Shown here in pieces: positions 36,901 through 52,300 of a stretch of DNA of 64,000 bases. The notes under the pieces were generated by a model, which was given only the letters and a program-made list of their open reading frames with translations, did no database searches and was not told the origin of the DNA. The position numbers and the translations under genes are program-made. Position 1 is the first letter of the stretch. Every line of letters begins with the position of its first letter. Source of the stretch: Ctena decussata (taxonomy: Eukaryota > Mollusca > Bivalvia > Lucinida > Lucinidae). Where the stretch lies: positions 86,102,979 to 86,166,978 of the forward strand of contig OZ022501.1 of assembly GCA_963989385.1 (NCBI GenBank). Reading direction: 5' to 3'.

Positions 36901-39900
36901 AGGATACATCTTTGGGTGAACAGCGGAATTATGTTCAGGAAACGGTAGTACATGTATTTCACAAGATTTTAACTCTAAGAGAGCTAAATATGCAGACGAC
37001 AAATTCACGACTGCAAAATAAAAAAAAAAAATGTTTCGCGCAAGCTATATCATAATGAGGATTCAAAGACTGGAGGGCAAATCGTGTATATCATTAGGAA
37101 CCGCCTCATCTGGATCTATGCTATTTGAAAAATCAAACATTTTGTTTTTGTTAACCTCCTCGATTCCGCGGAATCGTTGAGACAATTTGAACAATGTCGT
37201 ACAATCTCAACCCTTAAAGCGCCAAAAATTAAAATTGTTGAACTGGCAAACAGTGTAGATCCAGATTAGGTCACTGGTGGCTCATAATGAGCCACCTCAT
37301 CTGAATCTACACTGTTTGCCATGTAGTGTTCGAATTCTCAACATGAAATCACTTGGACGAAACATTTTTTGAAATTCTGCAGACGTAAATTTTGTCGTCT
37401 GCTTTTTGACGCATTAATGGTTATTTCATTTTTGTTAGCACGATTTCTGATAAGTTGCATTTTGACTGTTACTTAGACGGTTGGTCATGTTGTAAGTTCT
37501 TGGCGACATGTTATGAAAATATCGTCGTTCATTGAAGCCTTACCGAGATTTTTATTTAGACTCCAAAACCATGAGAAGTGTTGGTGTCATATATAAGGCT
37601 ACATGTAGCAAGTAAGATTTTGCGTCTATTGTGACATAATATAATCTTCGGCTGACACAATTCTGACTTTAACATGGCCGTCATTCGAATACGTTTGTGG
37701 ATATTTTTTTCAGCAAATTTGTAGAAATTGAAAACTAAAAATAAAACATTATAAAAATGCTTAGCTGGAACAAGAAATACTTACAATCAGACGCATAGGC
37801 CTCTGCTTTTTGTTTTCCGTTTTCATAATTCATCGCTAGTTCTTCTAGAACGCCATATTCGTGTCCCCCTTGTCTGTAAGCTAAAATATAACATTGATAC
37901 AAAAATTAAATAAATCTAATGATACCTTGTAACAAGATACTCGTACATGTGCAGCTTCTGTTGACCCAATATTATAACAATTCATGAATGTCGATGTAGG
38001 ATAGGGATATCTCAACTTCAACCAGGGATAAGGCTCGCCATGTCTCTGTTGAAATTCCGACCCTAGGGTGAGCTGTACCTCACCTACATGGACTGGTTCA
38101 TGATGGATTATTTTTCTCCCCCTTTTAGCGAACTTTTAGACCTCAAATCGGATATAGATTCAAGACAGGAAAAAATTAGGAACATGTTAACTTTTTAACC
38201 AGTGATACAGTCCAATGTATTTATCGGGTCTTAATTAAAACGGGTGTAAACCCAGTTTGCCCCTTGAAAATAGCCAGAAAACACGATCCGTCGTCAATTT
38301 TAACCTGCAGAAGGCGAAAACAATATGCATCTATACCTCTGACGTCGCGCGCATCCTGTGGCTAATAAAGTATTCATAACCTGTTTTGTGACGTCATAAA
38401 AATTTAATGACGTCTCATACCTATGATCTTCTGTCAAACATCGCCATTGTTGTTTGTGCCCATTTCCTCTGTTTAGAATTGAAATTTAACTCAAACTTGA
38501 AAATGTCCTGTTGCTAATTTAAACAGATATTGCTTAATGGCAGAAAGAAGTTTCCAAGACTATATGTGACAGTGCCTGAGATTTTGAGCCTTGTGGAGGT
38601 GCGACGTTGACGTCACGAAACGTGAAATGAAAGTGACGTCATAAAATTTGCACGTAAAGTTAATTGTATTTCCGCGCACTGACTACTAAATTTCAAAGCG
38701 TCTCCTGAAAAGAGTGTTTCAACATTTCTATCGGCGTGTTTAATTTTCTTCATCTACACTCTTTTAAGAATGTTTGCATTATAGATTTTGCAAAAGAGAT
38801 GTCGCGAACCAGAGTTATAAAGGTTTATCCAGCTAGATGTAAATTATATCCAATCATTGTAACGAAAACAAAAAATCGGGTGTGTTTGAATTTCGTTTGC
38901 TTATGCGGTAAACCTATGTCTACGTGCTTCTCAAAATCTATTCTGGAAGCACTTATAAATATGAAAATGTTAAAAACAAAATTTCCGATTTTCGCTCCAT
39001 AAGGCTCAAAATGCCAAACACTGTCACATATAAGCTGAAAGCTTATCTTAAAAGACGGTAAGTTGGGGAAAAATAGAATCTATCATTGGTCTCCGATGCA
39101 GACAGGGAAATCCCGACCCGAGGGCATACGGGGTGTGTCGGAAACGAGGCTTGCCGAGTTTCCGACACACCCCGTGTGCCCGAGGGTTGGGATTTGCCTG
39201 TCCGCATCGGAGACCAATGATTGATTATTTTTCTTACCTACGATAATATTTACTTCAAATTAAGCGGGGAACTAATAGACCTATTTCATGCGAACGTGTA
39301 CAAGTGTAAGTAGTACAACCATGTCACCCTCATGGCTGCTGTAGTGAATTGACAAGTAAAAATAGGTCCTTGACAAATCCGCATTTTTAGATTTTCTAAT
39401 TGAAATTGATATTAACTAGAACAAAATTTATATTGAGACGACTATAGAAAGCGCGTGTATGACGTTAATTGTGACGTAACGTCAACGTCATTTCAAAAGT
39501 CAGTTAGTAGCGTCTTCAAAGTGGCGGCATCCTCGACAGTGTTTCATGTTAAACTAATCTCTTCATTTGTATCATACCAGCCCGACGATGTGACACCTGT
39601 ATCGATAACGCGTATGTCTCCTTACATGTACCTGTTAAAATCTATGACTCTGTATAGAAATTAATGGCAAAACAGTGCTTGACAACGTAAATTATTTCTT
39701 TAACATTTGTGCCAAAATTTATCCTGATATGACCATATAGCTCATTTTACGCTCTTTAAGTTGATATAATTTTCATCAAAATAAGTTTGTGCCTTCATTC
39801 TTCCAGGTGAACTGGAAAATAAGCTCATCGCCCCCTACTTAGCATATATAAAAATTTTACAAAGCGCGTGTTCCTAGACTTTGGCAGTAAAAACTTATTT

Positions 39901-42900
39901 TACTGTGTCTAGTTTATTTTTTTTTCCCTGATATTTTCTTAAAATTTGAATTGCATACTTTTCACAGATATAAAAAATTCCGAAATAAGTTATCGTTAAC
40001 ATTCTTCCCTATTAACTTTAAAATACATTCCACGCGCCTTCCGACTGCCGAATTCGTAGGCGTTAAATTTCTAAGTCCAAACTGATGTCGCACTCTACAT
40101 CGGGCCAGACAGAGTATGCGAAATGGTATTTGTTGTAAATGCGAAACTGCTTTTGTATCAAACCAGCGGTACAAGAAAGACAGAAAATGTTAAGAAATGC
40201 AAAAAAGAAAAAAAGATGAATATAAAAATAAATAAATAAAAATTAAAAATAAGACAATAAATACAAAATAAAGAAACAAAACTGCCATATATCAAATGTG
40301 TAATATTTCATCTAACTTCTCTAGATAAACAAATATATTAATGAATAGACTATAACTTTTTTTCTTTCTTAAAAGTATACTCCCTCGTATTTCATTACGA
40401 AATAATCACAAAATTAGGCAACTGGTTAGTTGTATGCAACCCAATTAAGACTTGTACAAACACTTTTCAGCGAAAACATCTTTGTTACGAAGGCAGAGAC
40501 GATATATCAGTGCATACCTTCTTGAATATTCACGAATATTTTGTCGTCACAAATTGATTGACTCCCACGTGGCAATAAAAAGGCGTTTCCGCAAGCACGC
40601 TTTGAATTTTATGATTGGTGGAGTAAATACTTAACAATAGCACTAACCTCTAATCCGTGCACGTGAGTTCATTACAGCCAATAGCTGTCTGAAGTCGATT
40701 AAAGAAAGGTCTTAAAATTATTCATGATATAACTTTACCCTGATTAACTTTGAATGCTGGGCGTATCCAGTCTTCAGTTTTGGCGGGAAACGCAGTCCGC
40801 TGTTCCCGCCAATTTATTTATTTTCTTAAATTCTCCTACTTCCAGTGACCATCACAATTCATAAATTAGGCAGATGAAAATACTTTTACAAGCGATCAAT
40901 CATGCCCAGGATATAGTTTTTCGTAAGAAATTTGAAAGTTAATAGAAATATTGAGGGTGTATATCTTTAACAGGTTTGTAAGGTTCGATAATGATCGTTT
41001 AATACCAATTAAACACTTTTGTAAGTTAATTGGCTTTTAATGGCTTCATTCTCAACGTAACTTGTCAACTGTGAAAGATACACTATGAAATTTACTCATT
41101 TTAAGGTCAGTTCGTAATTCGTTCATCTATCACAGAATATTAAACGGAATTTAATGTTTGTGTTTCCTCTGGATTTATTTTCCAATCGCTATGACAAAGT
41201 CGAACTCGGGCCATGTAAATAAGTACTCGTACATTACAACATTCGCTCACCGAGGACTCAGATCAGCCATTGCAGTTTAGTCAGAGTATTCTCGGTTCGC
41301 ATGAACAGTATGCGATTCCTGGACATTAAAAAAGCAAAAAAAAAAAGATGAAAACTCTGATCTTTATAAACAGTATGACAGCTGATTTGAGTGTTTACAA
41401 AAAACGATAACCCTGGTCAGTCTACACAGAAGGGACGACTACATTAAGTTCACATGAAAAGTCTGCGATTGTTGAAATTTAAAAAGCAGGAATGTAGACC
41501 CTGATCAGTTTTCACAAATTAACGACTGATTTGTATATTAAGTGTTCTCATAAATTTATGCCAGCAGTGAGTATTCAAATCAGCCTGCACACCTAAACAG
41601 CAAAACCGAAGACTTTGATCAGTCATCAAAGAAGAGAAAGCTGATTTGAAAATCTACGGTCATGGTGATACATTGACTATCTTTTTCCGACTTTAATACC
41701 TTGAAACGGGCCATTATGGGATTATAAAGAATGAATAACCTTTCTTGGGTTGTATTTTATCGATGTGGCAATTCATTCCCATGAAAGAATAATGCATAAA
41801 GTATGGAATCGCCAAGCCGGGCGCACCGTATATCAAGGAGCGCGTAGTGGTACACAGAATTCAAGCTCGTGTGAGCCGTCCCAGCCCATTGGCAAGACAG
41901 AATTTTCCAGCACAGCTAAAAATAGAACAAACTCTGTCTCGTAGGTAAGAAAAGCTTTTCTTGCACACCAGATAAGGATATCCGCGTGCTTCCCCTGTAC
42001 CTACACATCATATCTCACCCATGTTATCTCACCCCGGACCGGATAAAAATCACGAGCGTTTAATGCATTGGTTGTATTGGAGGTCACGTATCTGCGTCGT
42101 CCAGTGACGTTGGCGTTTTGGATGATGACGTCACGAAGACGGCAAAAATGACGTCAGTTTGTGCACGCAAGACGTTGAGGTAAAGAACTGAATGGGGCGT
42201 TGAAAGCCGCGCCTTCTTTCAAAACCAAACAGAAACCATTCAAGGCAAGCCTCGTGATGCCGATCAGTGACCCTCGTGACGGATTTTTCTATCCACACCA
42301 TATACCCTTAAACGATATTTATATTCTCATTTACCACAGGGTACAGGATAGACTTAAAGAGTCATTCCTGTGCTTTCAAGAAATAGTAAATCTTTTCTCA
42401 CACGTCTAAACTATAATAAGCTACACGTGAATTCGTTCCAATTTCTTTGCTCAATTGCTTCCAAGACAGGATTTAGGAACATTCATTTTACATGATAATT
42501 GTCATTAAATAATCTTCTAGCTTACCAGTTATTGTACCAGATCTTTGGCTTTGCTTGATTTCTGTCTGAGGTTATCATGTTAGATTTGTGACTTCATTGT
42601 CTAAGTCACTCATTAAATGACGTCAGAATAGCTCAGTTTAAGGCAGCCAAATAATCTTTTAAACTAGGTGAAACAAACAATCAAACATTGGTGTCCAGTG
42701 GGGATAGGGATCCCAGCCCTCGGGTCTACCGTTCAAGTGGGAAACTCGACTGAGCCTCGGTTCTCACTTGAACCGTAGACCCTCGGGTTGGGACCTTGTT
42801 ATCCCCACTGGGCACCAATTATAGATTCTATTTTTTTTACCTACTAGACAGGGTTTGTACTATTTACTCCGTGCTGGAAAATTCTGTTTTGCCCATAGGC

Positions 42901-45900
42901 TTGAACAGCTTACACGAGATTGAATTCTGTGTATCACTGCACGCTTTTTAAAAGCCGGTACGCCCGGCTTGGCGACTCTATACTTTATGCATTATTTCTA
43001 TGGGAATGAATTTACTTATATGGGATTTTATCGTTGTTGTTGTTGCAGTATATTCTTGAAGCCAATATTAGACTGGTAATGTTCTCTCTGTGCTGTGCCA
43101 AAAGGGTTTTATGTTAAGTTTGTGAGGGATTCACCAACGTTTACACATTGATAAAATCCCAAGAAAGATAATCCATTCCTTATGATTCCATTTTCATCTG
43201 CTACTACATTTGTAAGTATCAAAGTAAAAAAAAAAAGCTCCGAAATAGTCAATGTTTCATACAAACTCTGTCGAGAATGCAGCCATTTTTAGGACGTTAC
43301 CATCTGATGTTTCAAATAACGTCACAATTAACATCAAACGCGCGCTAGCTGTAGTTGTTTCAGTTGTTAATCAATCATTAGTTTGGAAACTACGCTGAGA
43401 ACAGGCTGTTGGGATTATAAATATTTTCACACACTTTTGAGAACATAAAGGGCAGTAGACAAAGCATAGATTTTGGGCTAATTTTTGGGAAACATGCAAG
43501 TCTTTAATTGTTGGTATACATCCTTAGTTAACTATGTATATACAAGGGCTGTAACGAAACAAAAAAGAGCTGTTACGAAACGAAAAATAGTCATAGTTAC
43601 CAAACGACCTGATGACCAGGTCGTTTGGTAACTATGACTCTTTTTCCTTTCGTAACATTCTTGAAACCACAGTTAACCAGGTGTGGTATACAACAAAAGG
43701 TTCAACATATATAGCATAAATGTGGATCACTTACCGCTATCCGCTAATTGCACAAGGGCGTCAACTTCATATTCTTCAAACACTGAAGTAAAAACAAGAA
43801 ATATCTTTTTAAATAAGATATCGACGAAGTTAAAAGAGTAATGGCGCCATAAGTGTATACAAATTGGCATCATTTATTCAGCGGCAAAATAACGTCGAGG
43901 CAATGTCGCTTCAACGTTGATGCAACGTTATGACATTGCAAAAATGTCATTTGCTTGCTGGGATAAGTCCTGCTCTTTGATCTCATATTAATGTTTTTGC
44001 CCAAACTGGATAGGTCTTTCCCAGCTCCAAAATCACGGAGCTTTCATTTAGACTACAGTTGAAGTTATACTACTACTCGTTAAACAGACTTGTTCAGGGA
44101 CACATGTAGAAGTAATATTATATGAGCCGCGACACGAGAAAACCAACAATGTGGTTGTGCGCCCAGCGCAGACTCAGATCAGCCTGGGCATCCGCCCAGT
44201 CTGATCAGAGTCTTCGCTGTCCGCATGGAGGTAGCTCAGTCCCTTAGCTACCCTTTAAGCACTTCGCGAAGAGTCTGACCTGACTGGGTGGATGCCCAAG
44301 CTGATCTGAGTCTGCGCAGGGCGCACAACCACATTGTTGGTTTTCTCGTGTCGCGGCTCATATGTCTGCGTTCAAAAAAATAAAAAAAATGAGATATTGC
44401 TTGGTTTTACAAGATAATCGATTCTTTTTGACTGCAGTCGTAGTTATACCTCTAATCGTTAAACAAGAGTTGTTCAGGGACACATGGATAAGTAATCTTG
44501 TGTGTCTTAGTAAAAAAAGTTTCATTGTCCGATATTGCTTGATTTTACTAGCCAATCGATTTCCATGATTCTCTTCAACAATGACGGTGAAGATTTATGG
44601 TTTGCCACTGGCCCGGAAGTGCACTGTGTCTGTGCTTCTTAGAGCTGCCTGTTTGAGTATCAGTGCTCCTAAACATTGATATCAGAGGTGTATGGTGTAC
44701 CAAAAGGGTCAAAACTACCGATACCGGTCCACCTGTAAAAAAATACAGGTGCACCGCTAAATTGTAAATTTTAGCGGTGGACCGATAGCCAAATACATTA
44801 ATACTATAAGGATTGGTCATGAGTGTGAGGTGTGGATAGAAAAATCTGTCACGAGGGTCACTGTTCGGCAATACGAGGCTTGCCGAGTGATGCCGAACAG
44901 TGATCTCGAGTGACGGATTTTTCTATCCCCACCTCACACAAATGATAGATACTTATTCTTGCACACCACGTTTTGTTTTAACTTCAGAACTTCTTAAAAT
45001 GCGTAATTCTAGTGCTTAAAAGGTTTCAATTTGATTTTGAAACAAGGCGCCGCTTTCAACGACCGCCATTCGGCTCTTAACGTCAACGACTGCCGTGCAT
45101 AAATTGACGTCATTTTTACCGTCTTCGTGAGGTCATCATCTAAAATGCCAACGTCACTTGACGACACAGGTACGTGAGCTCCTATACAACCAATGCATTG
45201 ACAGCTCGTGATCATCAAGATTTTTCCGGTCCTGCATGGGTCAGAACACCAGGGTAAGATAAGATTTTCTATCCCAGGTGAAAAGAATGGCATTTTCTAT
45301 CCGGTGTGCAAGAAAAAGCTTTTTACTATCTGTGTACAACTAAGTGGCAGATCATCAGGGGAACGCAAAGGCCGTTATTGTTTAACGCAACACAGTTTGC
45401 TGTTGTTGAGTTAACTTAACGTCACAGTAAACAATATTTGAGCCGCGACACGAGAAAACCAACAATGTGGTTGTGCGCCCTACACAGACTCAGATCAGCC
45501 TGGGCGGTCAGACTCTTCGCTAAACTATCCCAGCGGACATATAATGTAGAAATGACGTGATGACGTCGAATCACAGTCAAAACGACGTTGTTTGATTCAT
45601 TATGACAACATGTGCCTGCTGGGTAGAGTATAGACACAGAAAACAGTATAAAAATCGGCTTTGTTGATATGTTTCTGCCGTTTATAGCTTATAAAATAAT
45701 ATACTTACCGTGGGTATTCCAGGTACATTCTGAAAATACAGAAAGCAATGATCAAAGTAACTAGGGGTAAAAGGGATAATTTCGGGATATTTTCATATAT
45801 TTCTGCATAAAAAACATATGTTGTGACCACTCATTAAAATCTTCTCAATGAGACGGTGCTAATAAGGGGTAACAACATTTTTTATATTACCAGGCTGTAA

Positions 45901-46321
45901 CTCACAATTTCAAAGGTTGTTTGACGTCACGTGCTGGTCAATATTTTGTGATAATCACCGACCAGTTTTACGCTTAAGTCATTGTTCTCGTGACATAACG
46001 TCTGATGTACGTAATGTTAATGGCGTAACGTCGCGAGACAACACCGGATTCCATCATAAATACAAAAAACGCATTGGAATTATCATAGATTAAAACAATT
46101 ATTGACCTTTATTTCGGCGAATATGCAGTTTTATTGACCTGCAAACAAAAAAATTACATATTCACCCCAACAAAGGTCAATAATTGTATAATATTTAATA
46201 TATATAACCTATGTTGTGACCCCTCATTAGAACCGTCTCAGTGAGACGGTTCTAATTGGTTTAAACATATTTCATTCATTTTTTAGAAATTGTTTACAAC
46301 ATACATACATACATACATACA

Positions 46322-46359
<38 letters not shown>

Positions 46360-49300
46360 ATACAATACAGGCTTGGGATTAGAACAAACGCTAGGCGCTT
46401 ATAGAGTTCTTCTCCCTGTTTATAGAGTTCTTCTCCCTAGGCGGTTCTAATTAGGGTAGCAACATATGATTTCGTTGAGAAATTAGGAAATAATATCTCT
46501 TAATAATCCTCAAAACCCCATCTCGTCTGGAGCTTAAAATTTGTATCAGACCTATGAATGAATTTGATTTGTCTTTCATATTACATTTCTATGACGATTG
46601 TTAGTAGGATCATGCAAGAACTGCGATTTCAATTATGATTAAAATATGGATTTGCTAGGGCGAAATTTTCCACCTTTACTTAACATTAAGAATGATTGTG
46701 AACCTGGGCCCAGATCTCACAGGGTATAATCGATTCCGCTAATTTTCGCTTCCTGCAGGGACTGTACATCATATTTGGCTTCCGCCGAGACTGTCCGCGA
46801 TCTCTTGCTTCCTGCCGAGACTTCTGTACATGATAAATGGCTTCCTGCAGAGACTGTCCGCGTGATTCTGCTTCCTGCCGAGGCTCTCGGCAGGAAGCAG
46901 AGTCACGCGGACAGTCTCGGCAGGAAGCCATTTTTCGAGGACAGTAGTCTCTGCAGGAAGCAAAAGTTCGCGGACAGTCTCGGCGGAAGCCAAATATGAC
47001 GGACAGTCTCTGCAGGAAGCGAAAATTGGCGGAATCGATTATACCCTGTGGATCTGCAAGTATCGGTTGAGTAAGCAGTGGGAAAGCGTAACTGTCGGTA
47101 AAAGTAACTTACCGTTGACCTTACTAGTCAGCTTCCGAAAGCTTTGCTCCATTTTCCAAAACACTTCATCCTGGGTGTCTGAAATATATACAAAGCATAA
47201 AAACCTTGCTTCCAAAGGCTAAACCCTTTACAGAACATATATGAGCCGCGACGCGAGAAAACCAACAATGTGCTTGTGCGCCCAGCGCTGACTCAGATCA
47301 GCCTGGACATCCGCCCAGTCTGGTCAGAGTCTTTGCTGTCCGCATGGAAGTAGCTTAGACTCTTAGCTACCCCTTTAGTGCTAAGCGAAGAGCCTGAACT
47401 GACTGGGCGAATGCCTAGGCTGATCTGAGTCTGCATTTGGCGCACAACCACATTGTTGTTTTTCTCGTGTCGCGGCTCACATTCATTCACTTACTGTGCC
47501 AAACGCCCACTGTCAATGAGCCAACTTCGTTTGCCATTGTCGCGAGAGGCAAACGACAGTTGGCTATGCTGGGCTGTCCGTCTCTGACACAATCCAGGGG
47601 CAGCCGTTGCTGACGTATACTACCCTATTTATAGCTTACAGCTTGCTATTAAATTGCTTCAGGGTGTATTTGAAGCAGTGTGAAGTTACATGGTCATAAT
47701 AATTTTACGTTTTAAATCTAACACTCAGGCGCAAAGCTAAAAGTAGGATTCTTCACTCAATATGACTGTACTCATTACTTGTCACTGAACTTGTAGCCCT
47801 TTAGCGGCGAAATGGGTCTAAGGGAAGGAACTACACTACTTAAGAAAAAGATAAGCTCTAGCAGTGACTTGTTGAGTAATAATTCACTGTTTGGAGGCCA
47901 GTTGTAAAGTAGATGATATCACGCGCGAGTGATATAGCTACTTACAACTTACCGGCAAAGAGTGAATTATTACTCAACTATTCACTGCTAGAGCTGAACT
48001 ATTTCGATTCTAACACTCAAAAATGCTGAAAAAGTACTCTTTTCATTCAAACTCTCCAAACCTTCCTACCAGCGCGTATACGTTCCCGCCAATATTCTTA
48101 GCTGCATCTAACGTAAATGTACGATTTTATGGCGATTTTAGAAAGAAAAAGAGACGTTACACCGTCTAACGTCTCAAAACGTCAGAAAATTACGTCAGTA
48201 GTTGCAATGACGTCAGCAAGTAGACTCACGCGCTCCGAAACGGTGAATTGTTGCAGAACAAAACACGGAAACTTTCCATTGCTTCTTTAGGCGCACTGTG
48301 TTAGAATTATGAATATTACGTAGTATACAATTTATACGTAAAATACTCTTATGAATATTACGTATTATACAGTTTGGATAAAAATGGCTGGGACTGTCCG
48401 CGTGACTCTGCTTCCTGTCGAGCCTCGGCAGGAAGCAGAATCACGCCGACAGTATCTGCAGGATGCCATTTATCATGTACAGAAGTCTCAGCAGGAAGCA
48501 AGAGATCGCGGACAGTCTCGACGGTAGCCAAATATGACGGACAGTCTCTGCAGTAAGCGAGGATTGGCGGACTGGCTTATACCCTGTGTCAAATAGCTGC
48601 CGAACTAACCCAAATAAAAATTCCTGTCTTCTCGCTAGAAATGCAACGGAATGGTGCGAAAAGTGCTGACTGATTGCGACATAGACCCTTTGGCTACCCT
48701 GCAGGCTCATGACGTCGTGATGACGCCGTACTGACGTCGATGTCACGTTATAACGGCACTTCAACGTCAGTGTGACGTCATTTTGACGTCATTTGCCCGC
48801 TGGGTTAGGACGCCGAAACTAAACGAAAAAACATGCTTTGCTTTTTTTGATAAATTGTATGAAGTGCCGTTTCACTATAAATCCCCTGTTTGTAATAACA
48901 AAAATCGAATTTGAGATATCACTTTATCGATTTTGTGTTATCTCTATTTCGAATATATTATTTTGTGATATCATTTATCATCATCATAAAAATGTGATTT
49001 AGTGATCACAAATTCGAAGAAATGACATCACAAAATCAAATCTGTGATATCACAAAGTCTATTAAGTGATACCACTAAATAGATTTTGTAATATCAAAAG
49101 TGGATTTCGTTTCTGTGATATCACTGATTCGAGTTTGGGATGTCACAAATTTACATTTTGTGATATCACAAATTTATCCAATTTTATGATTTCAAAATCA
49201 GTTTAGTGATATCACTATTTCTAATATGTTATAACCCATTTTGTTTTGTGATAACATTAATTAGTATGTTATATAACGAAATCGACTTAGTGATATCACA

Positions 49301-52300
49301 AAATCGGTTTAATATTTTTTTGGGATATAACTCATTCGATTTTGTGATATCAATATTTCGAACATGTGATATCACAACCTCAGTAAGATACAGTGATATC
49401 AGAAAATCGAATTAGTGATATCAAAACATAGCTGTAATTAATCATTATCACAAAACGTATTTTGTGATATCACTTATTCGTTTTTATGATATCACTTAAT
49501 CGCACATATTTTGTGATACTAATAATTCTATTTTGTAATATCACTTTTTTTAGTTAGTGTTATCACAAAACAGAGAATTTATAGTAAAACGGCACTTCAT
49601 AGAAATGTAGTAGTGAGCATTTAGTTTGTTACCCGCCCAAACCCACAGTATCCGAACTACATGTACAATCTCTTCCGGTTTTCATAGCGTTAAATCGAGA
49701 GTACAAACGTTCGCTTATAACCAGTAGTCGGAAATCATTATGTTTTGAGATTTTATCCGGAATCTGTTTCGTCATTTATAGCTATTCAGCTTCGAAAATG
49801 TAAAGAGGTAAGTTTAATATAATTTGCTCTTCGGTCTTTTACTTTATTACCTTGTACAGTGTCGTGTATGGGTGGGTAGTAATTGGTACAGTATTCAAAT
49901 CGCCCTTGGCATGATTCTTAAACCATTTTTAGCATTTTCTTACATGTTTTATAAAAAATCTTTAGAATAAACGGAAGACGTTATCAATCTACAGTTTGTT
50001 AGTTTTGATAAAAGAATGATAGCTAAGTTTTGCACGACATAATCTCGTGTTAAATTAAGCTGTTCGGAAAAAAAATCTGCGACGGCAAGGAGTTTTTCAT
50101 TGTACAGGGCAATAAAGTAAAAGACCGAAGAGAAAATTATATTAAACTTACCTCTTTACATTTTCGAAGCTGAATAACTATAAATGACGCAGTAGATTCC
50201 GGATAAAAACTCAAAACATAATGATTTCCGGCTACTGGTTATAAGCGAATTTTGTACTCTCGATTCAACGCTATGAAAACCGGAAGAGATGGTACAGAGC
50301 GTTCGGATACTGTGAAACCAGAAGCGTATAATTTCTCTACCGGTAGAGAAATTATAGGCTCCTGCCCAAACTTAACAGATATTTTATTGCAGTAAAGTAA
50401 AAAGATAGGCAATTATCAGGAATAAATACTCAATCAGATCCCATATCCCGCCCTAAAAACCAAAAGGGAAGTAAAGTATAAACATAAATTGACAAAAGTT
50501 CGTAAAGGACAGGCACAGTAAACCAAACGAGCAGCTCTTTCCTAAATAGGCGGTCGATAAAATCCACATAAAAGTAAAAATAAATAAAATTCACTCCTAT
50601 AATAGATACGATACTAACCGTATTCATCGACCATTAATTCGTCCTCGAGATTTAATTCTCCAGCGCACCTGTCCTCCTCGTATAGTTTCCAGGCTGCTTC
50701 CTCGATGACTGTAAACAAGAAAAATCTTTGAAAAAAGATAATCGGCGCAGATTAAATGGAAGTGTGTTTTGTTATAATCTCTAGTTTAAGATTTGACAAT
50801 AACTTTCATGAATAAGAAAGCTATGTCGAAGCACCCACAATTGTAATTTTGACACTGGGTAGCGACAACGACCTATCTCAAAACTGAGCTGTCCAATTGG
50901 GAATTCCAAAATGGACCACGGTCAATCTTGAAACTGACCTGATTTCAAAATAGTTATCAAACATGTTGCACTGTTTGTTTGTTTGTGTGTATTAAACCGA
51001 AAGTAGAAATCGAAAGTAGATCTACGACGAAAAAAAGAAAGTTTTGAATATCTGCGTCTGTTTTCGATAACATTTCTATTGTAAAATATGAGACAGAGTG
51101 CTAGTATTCACAGTGCAGTAAGACGAGAAAAAACGAGATTAAATGTAAAACATAAAAAAGGGCGTAGCTACCATTACGCAAATACGCAGGTGCGTATTGA
51201 AATTTTGTCAAATTGACAAAATTTCAACACACATCTGCGTATTTTCATGTTGAAATGTTGTTAATTGGGCATAATTTAAATACTAACTGCCAACAGACCT
51301 CTATTATTGCCCTCAAAGAGTATAAAACATGATTGTGCGTATTGTATAAGTTGCCCTAGCTACGCCCCTGATTATTAAATGACTTCCGGGTAAACAAGTT
51401 TACTCATTCTTATGAGATTTAACCTGTACTGAATAAGCTTGCTTGTCTATTCATGGCTACCGGTTTTGCAGGAGTTTCTGGTCCCTACGAAAAAAATGCT
51501 TTCTGAATTTCTCGGATAAAAGACTAAAAATATCAAATTATTGTTTACAATTACAATGTAAGCCGCGACACGACAAAACCAACAAAGTGGCATATACGCC
51601 CAGCGAAGACTCAGATCAGCCCGGCCATATGCCCAGTCTGATCAGTCTTCACTAGGCCCATGGAGGTAGCTTTGACCCTTAGCTATCCTTTAAGCGCAAA
51701 GTGAAGACTTTTGTCAGACTGGATAAATTCCCAGGCTGGTCTTTGCATGGCACGATGCCACTTTGTTGGTTTTGTCGGGTCGCAGCTCAAATGTTAAAAA
51801 AGATCAATGCTATTTACTAGATACAGGTTCAATATAATTCAACATTTGATGCACATGCAAAACGCTTTATTTTCCTTTTGTTTTACAAAGACTTTGAAAA
51901 TTGTCAAAATACATGTAATAAGCTTGCAAAATAAATGATAAATTGTGAAGTAAAACGTAATGTTTACCACCTTGTTTCGGGCAGTCATTTGACCTCATTT
52001 CAAGCCAATCTGGTATGTTTATCGACGGTTCTAATGACGAAATCTTGTCAATAAAGTCAACAGACGTAGAGTTCATATCATAATAAAGAAATACCGCTCG
52101 GTTTATTAAAATCGGTTCAGAGGTTTGAAGGATAGGTCTATGGCATTCCAAAATCCATGTTTTGTTGGCCATACTGAATCACATACATCTTTGTATACGC
52201 CCCTTTACCAGTATATGAGCCGCGACACGACAAAACCAACAATGTGGTTGTGCGCCCAGCGCAGACTCAGATCAGCCTGGGCATTTGCCCAGTTTGGTCA

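Larger units (their letters stand above)
41745..43025. mobile_element. Two inverted copies of a hairpin-bearing MITE family
   Basis: 41745-41950 and 42835-43025 are reverse complements (AATTCATTCCCATGAAAGAA, AAGCCGGGCGCACCG and TTTTCCAGCACAG segments). 41950-42300 also matches 44880-45325 reversed. The segment between (about 42430-42680) looks unique, so this may be two flanking insertions rather than one element. Confidence 0.6.

Noticed and set aside
40636..40676. 41-bp splice-bounded segment on minus strand
   Set aside because: Phase 1 has a stop and length breaks the phase rule.
46686..46999. Overlapping ORFs on both strands with ETVRVTLLPAES-like repeats
   Set aside because: Products of a self-complementary repeat palindrome, read identically from both strands.
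52031..52172. Extension of the 51968 exon to 52172 (open frame MANKTWILECHR..)
   Set aside because: It needs a phase-2 entry, against every other intron, and an in-frame stop lies just upstream; the shorter exon fits better, but transcripts should decide.
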